The notes under the pieces are model-generated. The model was not told where the DNA came from. It saw only the letters and a program-made list of their open reading frames with translations, and did not search any database. From NCBI RefSeq assembly GCF_004402495.1, contig NZ_SOFH01000025.1:362-42762 (forward strand): DNA of 42,401 nt, written 5' to 3'. The DNA comes from Cryobacterium sp. HLT2-28 (GTDB taxonomy: Bacteria > Actinomycetota > Actinomycetes > Actinomycetales > Microbacteriaceae). A program made the translations under genes and the position numbers. This document shows, piece by piece, positions 1 through 7,370 of this stretch (its first letter is position 1; each line of letters opens with the position of its first letter).

Positions 1-1
1 G

Positions 2-154
2 TTCCACCACCACTACATCGACCGCGACGGCTGGAAAATCCGCATGGTCCGCGGCTCCCCCCAGATCAAAGCCCCACCCTGGTACGACCCGAAACAGAAC
101 TGGCACCCCGCCAACCAGAACCGCGCCCGCACCGCCACAGCCGCCCACCCCTGA
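2..154 (+). CDS. C-terminal end of a DUF222/HNH endonuclease-like protein (5' end outside window)
   Basis: The open frame enters from the left edge and stops with TGA, leaving 50 residues. It begins FHHHYIDRDGW and continues through a Trp/Pro-rich tail (PPWYDPKQNW). The family-typical end of actinobacterial DUF222 plus HNH (13E12-repeat-like) proteins has exactly this look: the HNH motif ends in a His run, followed by a Gly-Trp segment and a PPWxDP tail. The metal-binding His run is visible; the zinc Cys residues and DUF222 part would lie upstream of the window. These proteins are multi-copy in many actinobacteria and their biological role is unsettled. Family call fairly confident; function not claimed. 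Confidence 0.75.
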   Translation, partial: FHHHYIDRDGWKIRMVRGSPQIKAPPWYDPKQNWHPANQNRARTATAAHP

Positions 155-304
155 CCCGGCTCCCGGTCTCCGTGGTCACGACACGCTCGACCACCCGGTT
201 CGTTCGACCGCCGAGTCCCGGGACCAGGTCTGGACAAGCTCGACCGCTGGGCGGCTCGACCACCGGGACGGTGCCGGCTCGGGCACCGGCGGCACCGGAA
301 CCGG

Positions 305-787
305 TCACCTCACCGGTTCGAAGACCACCACGGCCGTCTCAGACGGGCGGCGGCTGGCGTACCCGTCGAGGTCCTTGTCCAGGACCCGCCACCGCTCCCA
401 CAGCCGCGTCCGTTCCGCTCCTGTCGCGGCGTGGGCGACGACCTCGCGCGTCCCGTCGGCGAGCTGCACCCGAGCCGTCGGGTGCGTCTGGAGGTTCAGC
501 CACCATGCGGGCTCTGCTTCGCCCCAGCCGTTCATCGCCAAGGTCACCAAACTCGCACCATCCACGTAGTAGCCGAGGATCACCGACCGCTCCTGACCGC
601 TGCGGCGTCCGACGGTGGTCAATCGCAGCGTGCCCCACCGCTGGGCCCGAGCCGGCCACAGCCCCAGACGCCCACCGGTGACCCGATAAAGGGTCCTGTG
701 CACCCTCCAGGCCAGCACGACGAACCATCGCGGGGGCAACCGCGGTGCTCGCTCGCTCGCTCCCGGAGCACTGCTGGGGATCTCCAT
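305..787 (-). CDS. Nitroreductase-family deazaflavin (F420)-dependent oxidoreductase
   Basis: Protein of 160 residues. I chose the ATG at 785-787 because AAAGGTGG lies just upstream; the frame stays open further but that extension is low-complexity and has no ribosome site. The body contains features of the Ddn/DUF385 split-barrel family: a basic N-terminal helix (WRVHRTLYRVTGG), then LRLTTVGRRSGQERSV, the ALxMNGWG-like segment, and PAWWLNLQTHPTARVQL. Family members bind coenzyme F420 and reduce quinones or nitro-compounds; substrate here is unknown. It is divergent from the MDR oxidoreductase at 1015, so two redox genes share one intergenic region. Family call is firm, F420 use is inferred from family membership. 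Confidence 0.85.
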   Translation of the reverse strand: MEIPSSAPGASERAPRLPPRWFVVLAWRVHRTLYRVTGGRLGLWPARAQRWGTLRLTTVGRRSGQERSVILGYYVDGASLVTLAMNGWGEAEPAWWLNLQTHPTARVQLADGTREVVAHAATGAERTRLWERWRVLDKDLDGYASRRPSETAVVVFEPVR

Positions 788-842
788 CTCGTTTCCACCT
801 TTCGCGAAGCAGCCACCCACCAGGCACCGAACCCGCTCGGTG

Positions 843-848
843 ATTGTA
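843..848 (-). promoter_or_regulatory. Candidate -10 box (TACAAT) for the nitroreductase-family gene
   Basis: On the minus strand TACAAT lies about 55 bases before the ATG at 787, which would give a leader of roughly 50 bases. I see no good -35 hexamer at 16-18 bases spacing, so this rests on the -10 match alone. Confidence 0.3.
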
Positions 849-1001
849 GAGCCATATCCCCTTCGCGAACAGTGGCCGACCTCCCATTCAGCGCCTGGGC
901 GGATGCCTCCGGCGGGAGTCGCCCGCTGCCACCTGACCGCGCCCGGTTGCGCGCCGTCACCGACACGGATGTCGACCGGATCGGCGGCGCCTGACCCCGC
1001 G

Positions 1002-1007
1002 TACACT
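1002..1007 (+). promoter_or_regulatory. Candidate -10 box (TACACT) for a leaderless MDR transcript
   Basis: TACACT ends exactly 7 bases before the ATG at 1015. That spacing would place transcription start on the A of the start codon. No Shine-Dalgarno-like sequence precedes this ATG, which fits a leaderless mRNA, a common arrangement in actinobacteria. No clear -35 was found. Confidence 0.4.
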
Positions 1008-1014
1008 GACCCGC

Positions 1015-2001
1015 ATGTCCGCATCCTCTGGTTCAGCCGTTCCTGGTCGCATGCGGGCCGTCGTCTTCGACCGGTACGGTCCGCCCGAGGTGCTGAGGGT
1101 CGAGGACATTCCGGTTCCGGCGCCGGGTGCGAACCAGGTGCTGGTCAAGGTGGCCGCGACATCCGTCAATCTCACGGACTGGGAGGGGCTACGGGGCACG
1201 CCGATGTACGCGCGAATCGGCGGGCTGCGTTCCCCGGCCCGGCGGGTGCTCGGCTCCGATATCGCCGGCGTTGTCGCTGCCGTCGGGCCAGGCGTCACGC
1301 GGCTGCGCGTGGGCGACGAGGTGTACGGCGACAATCTGGGCCTCAAAGGGGGATTCGCCGAATTCGCGGTGGCGCCCGAATCGGCGCTCGCGCAGAAGCC
1401 GGCGGGGCTGACGTTCGCCGAGGCGTCGACACTTCCGCAGGCAGGCTCGATCGCGCTTCAGGGAACGGCCGACGCTCGGCAGGGCCAACGCGTGCTGGTC
1501 AACGGGGCAGGTGGTGGGGCAGGCTCGTTCGCAGTCCAGCTCGCCGCGCGTGCCGGAGCACATGTGACCGGCGTCGACAACGCGGGCAAGCTCGACTACC
1601 TGCGCGGGCTCGGCGCCGACGCCACAGTGGACTTCCACAGCACGGACTTCAGCCGGCTCGAGCCGTTCGACCTCGTGCTCGATCTCGTGGCACACCGTTC
1701 GGTGTTCGCCTACCGGCGCGCAGTGGCCAGAGGCGGCCGCTACCTCTTCGTCGGCGGCAACGTGCGCACGTTGCTGCGCGTTGTGACGGTCGGCGCTCTG
1801 CTCGGCCTGTTCAGCGGGCGCAGCCTGGGACTCCTCATCGCGAGGCAGGGGCCGGCATACTTCGAACCCGTTGCAGAGCGCTGTGTCGATGGCGATCTGC
1901 GCATCCACATCGATCGCGTCTTCTCACTCGATGGGGTAGCGGCGGCGCTCGCCTGCGTCGGCGAGGGTCGCGTCCTCGGCAAGGTGGTCGTCACGCCCTG
2001 A
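1015..2001 (+). CDS. Medium-chain (MDR) NAD(P)-dependent quinone oxidoreductase/alcohol dehydrogenase family protein
   Basis: Protein of 328 residues. The N-terminal GroES-like domain (about 13-130) begins MRAVVFDRYGPPEVL and carries VKVAATSVNLTDW. The Rossmann domain (about 130-270) has the nucleotide-binding motif VNGAGGGAGSFAVQLA, followed by a VTGVDN strand end. The catalytic-zinc ligands of classical alcohol dehydrogenases are missing, so this belongs to the zinc-independent quinone oxidoreductase-like branch, using NAD(P)H. Residues 1-12 are non-conserved and an internal ATG at codon 13 would also work. The ATG at 1015 is preferred because a -10 box sits 7 bases upstream. Substrate unknown. 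A 98-base gap separates it from the secreted protein downstream. Confidence 0.88.
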   Translation: MSASSGSAVPGRMRAVVFDRYGPPEVLRVEDIPVPAPGANQVLVKVAATSVNLTDWEGLRGTPMYARIGGLRSPARRVLGSDIAGVVAAVGPGVTRLRVGDEVYGDNLGLKGGFAEFAVAPESALAQKPAGLTFAEASTLPQAGSIALQGTADARQGQRVLVNGAGGGAGSFAVQLAARAGAHVTGVDNAGKLDYLRGLGADATVDFHSTDFSRLEPFDLVLDLVAHRSVFAYRRAVARGGRYLFVGGNVRTLLRVVTVGALLGLFSGRSLGLLIARQGPAYFEPVAERCVDGDLRIHIDRVFSLDGVAAALACVGEGRVLGKVVVTP

Positions 2002-2099
2002 CACCGGACGGGATGAACCGACAGCGCCTCTACGTCGTTGGTAACAGTAGCGGGCTTCGGATCCGGGCCTGCTCAGTGCAAGCGACAAAGGAGACGATT

Positions 2100-2627
2100 G
2101 TGCACCTCACTCGAACCGGCCGGCTACTCACCGCGGCCACCGCCACCGCTCTTGCCTTCACCGCTTTCTCGGTCGCACCGGCCTTCGCCGACGGCGGCGG
2201 CCACAGCCACGACGGCCATTCCGTCGTGCGTGTCCACCTTCTGGGAAGCCAGCCGGCTCCGGCGAGCCCGGTCATCGCCGGCATCAACCCTGGGACTGCG
2301 CCCTGGGTGAACGACCGGAGCACGGCACGCGTGCGTGCGGATGGGCGGATCACCGTCGACATTCGTGGTCTCGTGATTCCGCCGCCGCGCGGCACCGGAG
2401 TCAACCCCGTCGCATCCGTCATCGCCACCCTCGTCTGCGGCGGCGCCGTCGGTGACTCCACCGATCCCTTCGGCCTGAGCCCGGCGGGCGACGGGCGAAC
2501 CCGCGACACCATCGCGGTGCCGGAGGAATGCGCGGACCCGACGGTGCTCATCCAGCCGGCGGCGAACCGCACGGTATACATCGCCTCCGGCGTGTCCAGC
2601 CGGCACGACGACCACCGCGACGACTAA
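2100..2627 (+). CDS. Small secreted protein with His/Asp-rich ends, unknown function
   Basis: Protein of 175 residues. The GTG start at 2100 is set by AAAGGAG 7-8 bases upstream; the same frame runs open far to the left but only by overlapping the MDR gene. A Sec signal peptide is clear: charged start (HLTRTGR), hydrophobic core (LLTAATATALAFTAFSV), and an AFA-type cleavage site near residue 29. The mature protein begins DGGGHSHDGHS and ends with RHDDHRDD, which could bind metal. It has only two mature Cys residues (VCGG and EECAD), which could form one disulfide. The middle resembles an extracellular beta-rich domain, but I do not recognise a family. Likely exported, function open. Confidence 0.75.
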   Translation: MHLTRTGRLLTAATATALAFTAFSVAPAFADGGGHSHDGHSVVRVHLLGSQPAPASPVIAGINPGTAPWVNDRSTARVRADGRITVDIRGLVIPPPRGTGVNPVASVIATLVCGGAVGDSTDPFGLSPAGDGRTRDTIAVPEECADPTVLIQPAANRTVYIASGVSSRHDDHRDD

Positions 2628-2667
2628 CACGCGAAGCGGCACCAGAACGGTGGTCCGCCGGGTCGGG

Positions 2668-3195
2668 TTACTGCAACTCGGCGGACACGCCGTCCGGCAC
2701 CGCCGGTTCCCCATCAGTCAGGCTCCTGAACATGATGTGGAGCCCGACGAATCCCTGCTCCGGGTGCTCGAATGCACCGGGAACAGTGCCGATGACGTCG
2801 AAGCCGAGCGAGCGCCACAACCGCACCGCGGGTTCGTTCGTTTCGACCACGGCGTTGAACTGGATGCCTCGATAGCCGCGGGTCATCGCCCAGTCGACCA
2901 TGTGGATTCCCAGGGCGCGGCCGACACCCTGCCCCTGGGCGTCCGGGGCCACCATGAAGCTCGCGGTGGCGATGTGGGATCCGCGCCCCGGCCGGTTCGG
3001 TCCCATGATCGCCGTGCCGACGATCCTGCCGTCGATCTCCGCGACGACGGTGCGTTCCTGGCCCAGCCAGAGCAGCCTGGCGGCATCGGAGGACAGGCCG
3101 GGCGGGTAGGCGTAGCTCTGCCCGGTGGCGACGACCGCGGCGAAGATCGGGTAGATCGACGGCCAGTCCGTGGGGACCGCGTCACGGATGTCCAT
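2668..3195 (-). CDS. GNAT-family N-acetyltransferase
   Basis: Protein of 175 residues beginning MDIRDAVPTDWPSI, a typical GNAT beta1-alpha1 start. The acetyl-CoA pyrophosphate-binding loop appears as DAQGQGVGRALG (motif A), preceded by the strand HIATASFMVAP. The later segment NEPAVRLWRSLGFDVIGTVPGAF is the motif B helix and strand seen in phosphinothricin/MnaT-like and related acetyltransferases. Its acceptor substrate cannot be told from sequence. It is convergent with the secreted protein at 2627 across 40 bases and sits 49 bases downstream of the DsbA-like gene on the same strand. Confidence 0.88.
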   Translation of the reverse strand: MDIRDAVPTDWPSIYPIFAAVVATGQSYAYPPGLSSDAARLLWLGQERTVVAEIDGRIVGTAIMGPNRPGRGSHIATASFMVAPDAQGQGVGRALGIHMVDWAMTRGYRGIQFNAVVETNEPAVRLWRSLGFDVIGTVPGAFEHPEQGFVGLHIMFRSLTDGEPAVPDGVSAELQ

Positions 3196-3244
3196 GCCTA
3201 GTCCCGGGGGTCAGCTGCGACGACGACAACCACCATGAGCCGGA

Positions 3245-4234
3245 TCACAGCCGGCCGGCGAGGAAGTCGGCGAAGGCCTGGGGATCGTCGATCGGTCCCT
3301 GGTACTGCGCACCGTCCACGAGCACGGTCGGGGTGCCCTGGATCGAGTCGATCTCCGCACCGGGGATCGGCCCGTTCAGGGCCGTCTTCGTGTTGTCCTG
3401 CGACCAGGTCAGGTAGCGTCCGCTCGCCACACAATCCGCGAAGCCCGGGTCGGCACCCTGCAACGACACCAGCTCGTCGTCGGTGAGGCCGGGCGTGTTC
3501 TCGGCCGGCTGGTTCGAGTACAGGGCGGCCAGGTAGGCGAGGGTGGCCTCCGGGCGCAGGGTGGCCTGGCAGGTGAGGGCGGCGGAGGCCCGTGAGGAGT
3601 AGTCGGTCCCGTTCGATGCCGGGTCGAGGAAGGTCAACGCGTGCAACCGCAGGGTGATGGCATCGCTGTCGACAGCGGCCCGCAGCTGAGCCCCGTTGGC
3701 GTCCTCGAACTGCTTGCAGTACGGGCACATCGGGTCGAAGTAGACGTCGACGGTCATCGGGCCGGTGCCGACAGCGAGGTAGCCTGCGTCGAAGTCCGCG
3801 GCCCCCAGCCGGCCGGTGAGGGAGTCCGGCTCGGACGGGGCTTCGGTGGAGGTATCGGAGCCGAACGGGTAGGGCGCTGCCGCTCCACCGGCGACGGCAG
3901 CGATGATGGCGCCGAAGGCGGCAGCGAAGGCGATTGCGAGCACCACGAACAACGCCGTGGCGGCGATGCCGACGTAGCCGATGATCAGGCCGGCGACGGC
4001 CAGCCCTCGCCCGGCTTCGCCCCGCTGCTTGATCTGCCCGAGGGCGATGTGGCCGGTGATGACCGCGACGAGGGAGACGAAGAACGACGACACGAGCGAC
4101 ACGATCGCCAGGGTGTTGGTCTTCGGCGCCGGCGGAAACGGGATGTACGGCGGCTGGCCGTAGCCCTGCGGCGGCTGGCCGTAGCCCTGCGGGAACTGGT
4201 TACCCGGCTGCGGTTCCGTCGGCTCGATGGTCAT
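3245..4234 (-). CDS. DUF4190 membrane domain fused to a DsbA-like thioredoxin-fold protein
   Basis: Protein of 329 residues. Residues 1-38 are Pro/Gly/Gln/Tyr-rich with a short repeat (GYGQPP twice). Residues 40-68 and 78-117 form two hydrophobic segments separated by GQIKQRGEAGRG, the signature of actinobacterial DUF4190 proteins. After an acidic linker comes a thioredoxin-fold domain (about 145-329) with DPMCPYCKQFED, active-site Cys170 and Cys173, and a TPTVLVDG segment supplying the cis-proline. This predicts an anchored extracytoplasmic disulfide oxidoreductase or isomerase. Two extra cysteines (LTCQ and ADCV) could form a structural disulfide, as in actinobacterial DsbA homologues. It lies 35 bases downstream of nusB and may be cotranscribed with it. 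Confidence 0.85.
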   Translation of the reverse strand: MTIEPTEPQPGNQFPQGYGQPPQGYGQPPYIPFPPAPKTNTLAIVSLVSSFFVSLVAVITGHIALGQIKQRGEAGRGLAVAGLIIGYVGIAATALFVVLAIAFAAAFGAIIAAVAGGAAAPYPFGSDTSTEAPSEPDSLTGRLGAADFDAGYLAVGTGPMTVDVYFDPMCPYCKQFEDANGAQLRAAVDSDAITLRLHALTFLDPASNGTDYSSRASAALTCQATLRPEATLAYLAALYSNQPAENTPGLTDDELVSLQGADPGFADCVASGRYLTWSQDNTKTALNGPIPGAEIDSIQGTPTVLVDGAQYQGPIDDPQAFADFLAGRL

Positions 4235-4269
4235 CGTGGTCCCCCTGCTCGCATACCCTTGCTGGAATA

Positions 4270-4689
4270 CTACGCGGATGGAGCGGTCTGGGCGATCCGG
4301 CCGAGCAGTCCGTTGACGAAGCCGGCTGAGTCATCCGTTGAGAGGATCTTCGCCGACTCGACCGCTTCGTCGATGGCGACCGCGTGCGGCACGGCATCGT
4401 TGAAGAGGATCTCCCAGATGCCGATGCGCAGGATCGCGCGGTCGACGGTGGGCATCCGGGCCAGGGACCAGCCCTGCGAGTAGGTCTCGATCAGTTCGTC
4501 GATCTCCTCGCGGTGCTCGACGACCCCGTCGACGATGTCGCGCGCGTACAACCAGGAGGCCATCCGGGCGGGCTCGTTGGCGGCCCGCTCGGCTTCGATC
4601 GCGAGCGACTCCGGGATGGTCGTCTGGCGCACATCGGCGGCGTAGAGGATGTCGAGGGCGCGCTTGCGCGCCTTGGTCCGTGCGCTCAC
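4270..4689 (-). CDS. nusB: Transcription antitermination/ribosome biogenesis factor NusB
   Basis: Protein of 139 residues, usual NusB size. The N-terminus SARTKARKRALDILYAADVR is the RNA-binding Arg-rich helix of NusB. The C-terminal half contains DRAILRIGIWEILF and the conserved VAIDEAVESAKILSTDDSAGFVNGLLG. NusB with NusE (S10) binds boxA RNA and supports rRNA antitermination and 30S assembly. The start is a GTG whose first G is the last base of the efp stop codon (TAGTG), so translation is probably coupled to efp. Confidence 0.97.
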   Translation of the reverse strand: MSARTKARKRALDILYAADVRQTTIPESLAIEAERAANEPARMASWLYARDIVDGVVEHREEIDELIETYSQGWSLARMPTVDRAILRIGIWEILFNDAVPHAVAIDEAVESAKILSTDDSAGFVNGLLGRIAQTAPSA

Positions 4690-5249
4690 TAGTTGACGCG
4701 GCCCAGGTAGTCACCGGTGCGAGTGTCGACCTTGACGCGGGTGCCCTGCTCGAGGAACAACGGCACCTGGATCTGGAAGCCGGTTTCCACGGTGGCCGGC
4801 TTGGTGCCGCCGGTGGAACGGTCGCCCTGGAGGCCAGGCTCGGTGTAGGTGATCTCGAGCACAACGGATGCCGGCAGCTCGACATAGAGCGGGTTGCCGT
4901 TGTGCAGGGCGATGGTCACGTTCTGGTTCTCGAGCATGAAGTTCACGGCGTCGCCGACGACGACGGCCGGAACGTGCAGCTGGTCGAAGTCGGAGACGTC
5001 CATGAAGACATACGAATCGCCGTCCGCGTACAGGTACTGGAAGTCCTGGCGGTCGACGTTCTCGGTCTCGATCTTGGCGCCGGCGTTGAAGGTGCGGTCG
5101 ACGGTCTTGCCGGTGACGACGTTCTTCAGTTTGGTGCGAACGAACGCACCGCCCTTGCCCGGCTTGACGTGCTGGAAATCGGTGACTGCCCACAGCTGGC
5201 CATCGATGTTGAGGACGACGCCATTGCGGATATCGGCGGTTGATGCCAT
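4689..5249 (-). CDS. efp: Translation elongation factor P
   Basis: Protein of 186 residues, full length. KOW-like domain I holds the loop [15 protein letters not shown] with Lys32 at the tip, the position that is modified in many bacteria; actinobacterial EF-P often keeps it plain or uses a different modification. Two OB-fold domains follow, including the signature of domain III near [19 protein letters not shown] and a C-terminal [12 protein letters not shown] enters the ribosomal E site to relieve stalling at polyproline. It starts an operon with nusB. No yjeA/epmA-type modifier gene is present in the window. Confidence 0.97.
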   Translation of the reverse strand: MASTADIRNGVVLNIDGQLWAVTDFQHVKPGKGGAFVRTKLKNVVTGKTVDRTFNAGAKIETENVDRQDFQYLYADGDSYVFMDVSDFDQLHVPAVVVGDAVNFMLENQNVTIALHNGNPLYVELPASVVLEITYTEPGLQGDRSTGGTKPATVETGFQIQVPLFLEQGTRVKVDTRTGDYLGRVN

Positions 5250-5310
5250 GGAAGGGTGTTCCGTTCAATTGGTTCAATTAGGAAGGTGCGCGGCCGAAAG
5301 GCCTCAGACG

Positions 5311-5340
5311 AGTGTAGTTGGCCCCGGGGTCGCGCGCCAA
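5311..5340 (-). promoter_or_regulatory. Candidate promoter for efp-nusB
   Basis: On the minus strand TTGGCG (5340-5335) and TACACT (5316-5311) are separated by 18 bases, a good housekeeping-type pair. Transcription would begin near 5304, giving a leader of about 55 bases that contains a small GGCC-TTTC-GGCC hairpin. Confidence 0.5.
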
Positions 5341-5378
5341 AGGGAGCGTCCGGCCCGGTCAGTGGCCGACGGCCGGCG

Positions 5379-5816
5379 TCAGAGGGAGCGGGTGATGAAG
5401 TCCAGGGCGAGCCGGTAGGAGTCGAAGCCGAAACCGGCGATCACGCCGGTCGCCACGGCGCTGACCACGCTGGTGTGACGGAAGGTTTCCCGCGCGTGCG
5501 GGTTGGAGAGGTGCACCTCGACCAGGGTGACGCCCGCCTTGGTGACGAGAGCCGCGGCATCCCGCAGGGCGTAGCTGTAGTGGGTGAACGCGGCCGGGTT
5601 CAGGATGACGGGGATGCGCTCGTCGACGGCCTCGTAGAGCCAGTGGATCAGCTCGGCCTCGTCGTCGGTCTGGCGCACGTCGACCGTGACCCCCTCCGGG
5701 GCCGCCTCCGTGAGCATGGTGCGCAGTTGCTCGAGGTTCGCCGAACCGTAGACGTCGGGTTCGCGGCTGCCGAGGCGCCCCAGGTTCGGACCGTTCAGGA
5801 CGAGGACTCTGCTCAT
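5379..5816 (-). CDS. aroQ: Type II 3-dehydroquinate dehydratase
   Basis: Protein of 145 residues, typical for the dodecameric type II enzyme, which converts 3-dehydroquinate to 3-dehydroshikimate (step 3 of the shikimate pathway). Visible motifs: VLNGPNLGRLGSREPDVYG at the N-terminus with the catalytic Tyr and lid Arg, ILNPAAFTHYSYALRDA for substrate binding, and VEVHLSNPHARETFRHTSV with the catalytic His. The other pathway genes aroB, aroK, aroC and aroE are at 12.8-16.6 kb on the same strand, separated by inserted accessory genes. A 129-base gap separates aroQ from efp. Confidence 0.96.
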   Translation of the reverse strand: MSRVLVLNGPNLGRLGSREPDVYGSANLEQLRTMLTEAAPEGVTVDVRQTDDEAELIHWLYEAVDERIPVILNPAAFTHYSYALRDAAALVTKAGVTLVEVHLSNPHARETFRHTSVVSAVATGVIAGFGFDSYRLALDFITRSL

Positions 5817-5912
5817 CCACCCAGCCTAGGGGGCGGCTCGAGACCCGCGGGCCAGCGCGCACGTCACGGATGGCGCGGACTCGGCGTGCCCTGAGCGCTC
5901 GTCGAAATCGGT

Positions 5913-5943
5913 GCGGTCGCCGCCGTCGTTCGGCGGCGACCGC
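5913..5943. terminator. Strong GC hairpin downstream of the AHSA1 gene
   Basis: A perfect 13-base-pair stem (5913-5925 with 5931-5943) closes a 5-base loop. It lies just after the stop of the minus-strand AHSA1 gene at 5952 and before aroQ. There is no T-run on either side, so it may terminate poorly alone or act as an mRNA 3' end stabiliser. Confidence 0.5.
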
Positions 5944-5951
5944 CTTCCTGA

Positions 5952-6932
5952 CTAGGCCAGAGTCGGCTGCAACATCCCCTCCAGACGCTGGTAACTTGTC
6001 TCCATGCCGTCGGTCATGCCGGTCGCCAGGACCGCGTCGCGCTGCTCGGCGTTCGCATACGTGATCACGAGTGAGAGCAGGGTTCCACCCTCGACAGCGG
6101 TGAGGGTCAGCTCGTTGAGCGTTGCCGGGAAGTCCATTCCGATCATCGCCTCGGTTGTGACCGCCCGGTACGGCTCTTCAGACTCGAGCAGTTCGCCGGT
6201 GAAACCGAATCGTTCGTCGCCGCCATCCCGCTGCCACTCGTAGCGGTACGTGTCGCCGACCGCGGTCGCGACCTCACAGACGGGCATCGACCATCCGTCG
6301 GGCCCGAGCAGCCATTTCTTCATGAGTGCGGCATCGGTATGCGCACGCCAGACCTGGTCGACGGTGCCGCGGATGACACGTGCCACCCGCACCTGGGTGT
6401 CGCTGAGGACCTGCGCCTCCGCCTTACGCTCGGTGGCGGAAGAGGCCAGATCGGCCAGCACCGTGTCGATCTGGGCCATTGCCTGGCGGGTGCCCTCCAG
6501 CATGCCCATCTCCAGGAGTTGCTGCATGTGTTCGAGAGAGTCGAAGTGCGACGTCGTCTTCAGACGACTCCCGCCGTTCGTCTCTTCGAAAGCGAAGTCC
6601 ATCCGCGTGGTCGGGAGGCCGAGGTCGGGCTGGCCGGCTGCGTCGGCGAAGCTGTCGAGCACTTCGAACGCGCGGGGAGCGTCGGCCGACGTCCACTCCC
6701 AGCAGCCGTAGTGCGCGTCTCCCTCGGGGCCGGTCATCACGTACACGCTGCGTCCGCCTGCCACGGCGTCGTGCCGAAGAAACGTCGCCGGATAGGTCGG
6801 TGGTCCCCAGAACCTCTCCAGCTGGCGCGGATCGGTGTACGCATCCCAGAGCCGACGGAGCGGGGCCGTGAAGTCGGCGACGATCGTGATGGTGAGCTGG
6901 TCGAGGTCCTTCTCGACGGAGGTGACGGGCAT
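5952..6932 (-). CDS. Tandem two-domain AHSA1/SRPBCC protein
   Basis: Protein of 326 residues. Two copies of the activator-of-Hsp90-like START/SRPBCC fold occur in series. The first (about 1-165) contains FTAPLRRLWDAYTDPRQLERFWGPP and RMDFAFEETNGGSRL. The second (about 170-326) contains VARVIRGTVDQVWRAHTDAALMKKWLLGPDGW and LTLTAVEGGTLLSLVITY. Each ends with a helix of the GMxxGxxxxxxxLexxL type. Such proteins usually occur as single domains of about 150 residues encoded beside an ArsR regulator, as here. The fold is a hydrophobic ligand-binding cavity; ligand unknown. AAAGGAAGATC precedes the ATG. The upstream ArsR gene is 84 bases away across a heptamer repeat. Confidence 0.88.
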   Translation of the reverse strand: MPVTSVEKDLDQLTITIVADFTAPLRRLWDAYTDPRQLERFWGPPTYPATFLRHDAVAGGRSVYVMTGPEGDAHYGCWEWTSADAPRAFEVLDSFADAAGQPDLGLPTTRMDFAFEETNGGSRLKTTSHFDSLEHMQQLLEMGMLEGTRQAMAQIDTVLADLASSATERKAEAQVLSDTQVRVARVIRGTVDQVWRAHTDAALMKKWLLGPDGWSMPVCEVATAVGDTYRYEWQRDGGDERFGFTGELLESEEPYRAVTTEAMIGMDFPATLNELTLTAVEGGTLLSLVITYANAEQRDAVLATGMTDGMETSYQRLEGMLQPTLA

Positions 6933-6946
6933 GATCTTCCTTTCGG

Positions 6947-7030
6947 TCAGGTGTCAGGTGTCAGGTGTCAGGTGTCAGGTGTCAGGTCTCAGGTCTCAGG
7001 TGTCAGGTCTCAGGTGTCAGGTGTCAGGTG
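6947..7030. repeat. 12-copy tandem heptamer repeat (TCAGGTG/TCAGGTC)
   Basis: Twelve contiguous 7-base units fill 84 bases: nine TCAGGTG and three TCAGGTC (starting at 6982, 6989 and 7003). The tract covers the final codons and TGA stop of the arsR-like gene (stop 7017-7019) and runs to within a few bases of the ribosome site of the AHSA1 gene. Because each unit contains a TGA on the minus strand and 7 is not a multiple of 3, stops occur in all three minus-strand frames. Confidence 0.97.
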
Positions 7031-7370
7031 GAGCGGGATCGCCTTCAGCCAGAAGGATGTCGAGACGGTCGATGCGCGCACGCCAGACCTCCTCGAAGCG
7101 ATCGAGCAGGCGCTGCGCCTGGCGGATGCGCTCAAGGTTTCCCCGCACCATCCGCTCGCGGCCGCGTGCTTCCTTGGTCACGAGCCTTGCCTCCTCCAGA
7201 ACGGCGACGTGTTTCTGGACGGCCGCGAAGGACATCAGGTAGGAGTCGGCCAATTGAGACACCGAGACGTCCATGACGAGTGTGCGGCGCAGGATGTCGC
7301 GCCGCGTCGAGTCCGCGAGGGCGCGGAAGATACGGTTCACATCCTGACCGGAAAGCTCTGATACAACCAT
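7017..7370 (-). CDS. ArsR-family winged-helix transcriptional regulator
   Basis: Protein of 117 residues from the ATG at 7368-7370. The opening segment DVNRIFRALADSTRRDILRRTL is the classic ArsR/SmtB helix 1-2 block. The recognition region is VSQLADSYLMSFAAVQKHVAVLEEARLVTKEARGRERMVRG, containing the HTH and wing. No CxC metal-sensing motif is present, so it belongs to the metal-independent ArsR group commonly paired with AHSA1 proteins. Its last codons are written inside the heptamer repeat. It probably controls itself and the downstream AHSA1 gene; an inverted repeat overlaps its start. Confidence 0.9.
   Translation of the reverse strand: MVVSELSGQDVNRIFRALADSTRRDILRRTLVMDVSVSQLADSYLMSFAAVQKHVAVLEEARLVTKEARGRERMVRGNLERIRQAQRLLDRFEEVWRARIDRLDILLAEGDPAPPDT

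Noticed and set aside
155..304. Possible coding region after the HNH gene end
   Set aside because: The open frames here are low-complexity Arg/Pro/Ser translations without ribosome sites; I see no gene in this 150-base spacer.
840..2099. Long upstream extension of the secreted protein frame
   Set aside because: It overlaps the MDR gene out of frame, and a GTG with a strong ribosome site and signal peptide at 2100 explains the true gene.
6947..7030. Possible CRISPR array
   Set aside because: Units are contiguous 7-mers without spacers and no cas gene is present.
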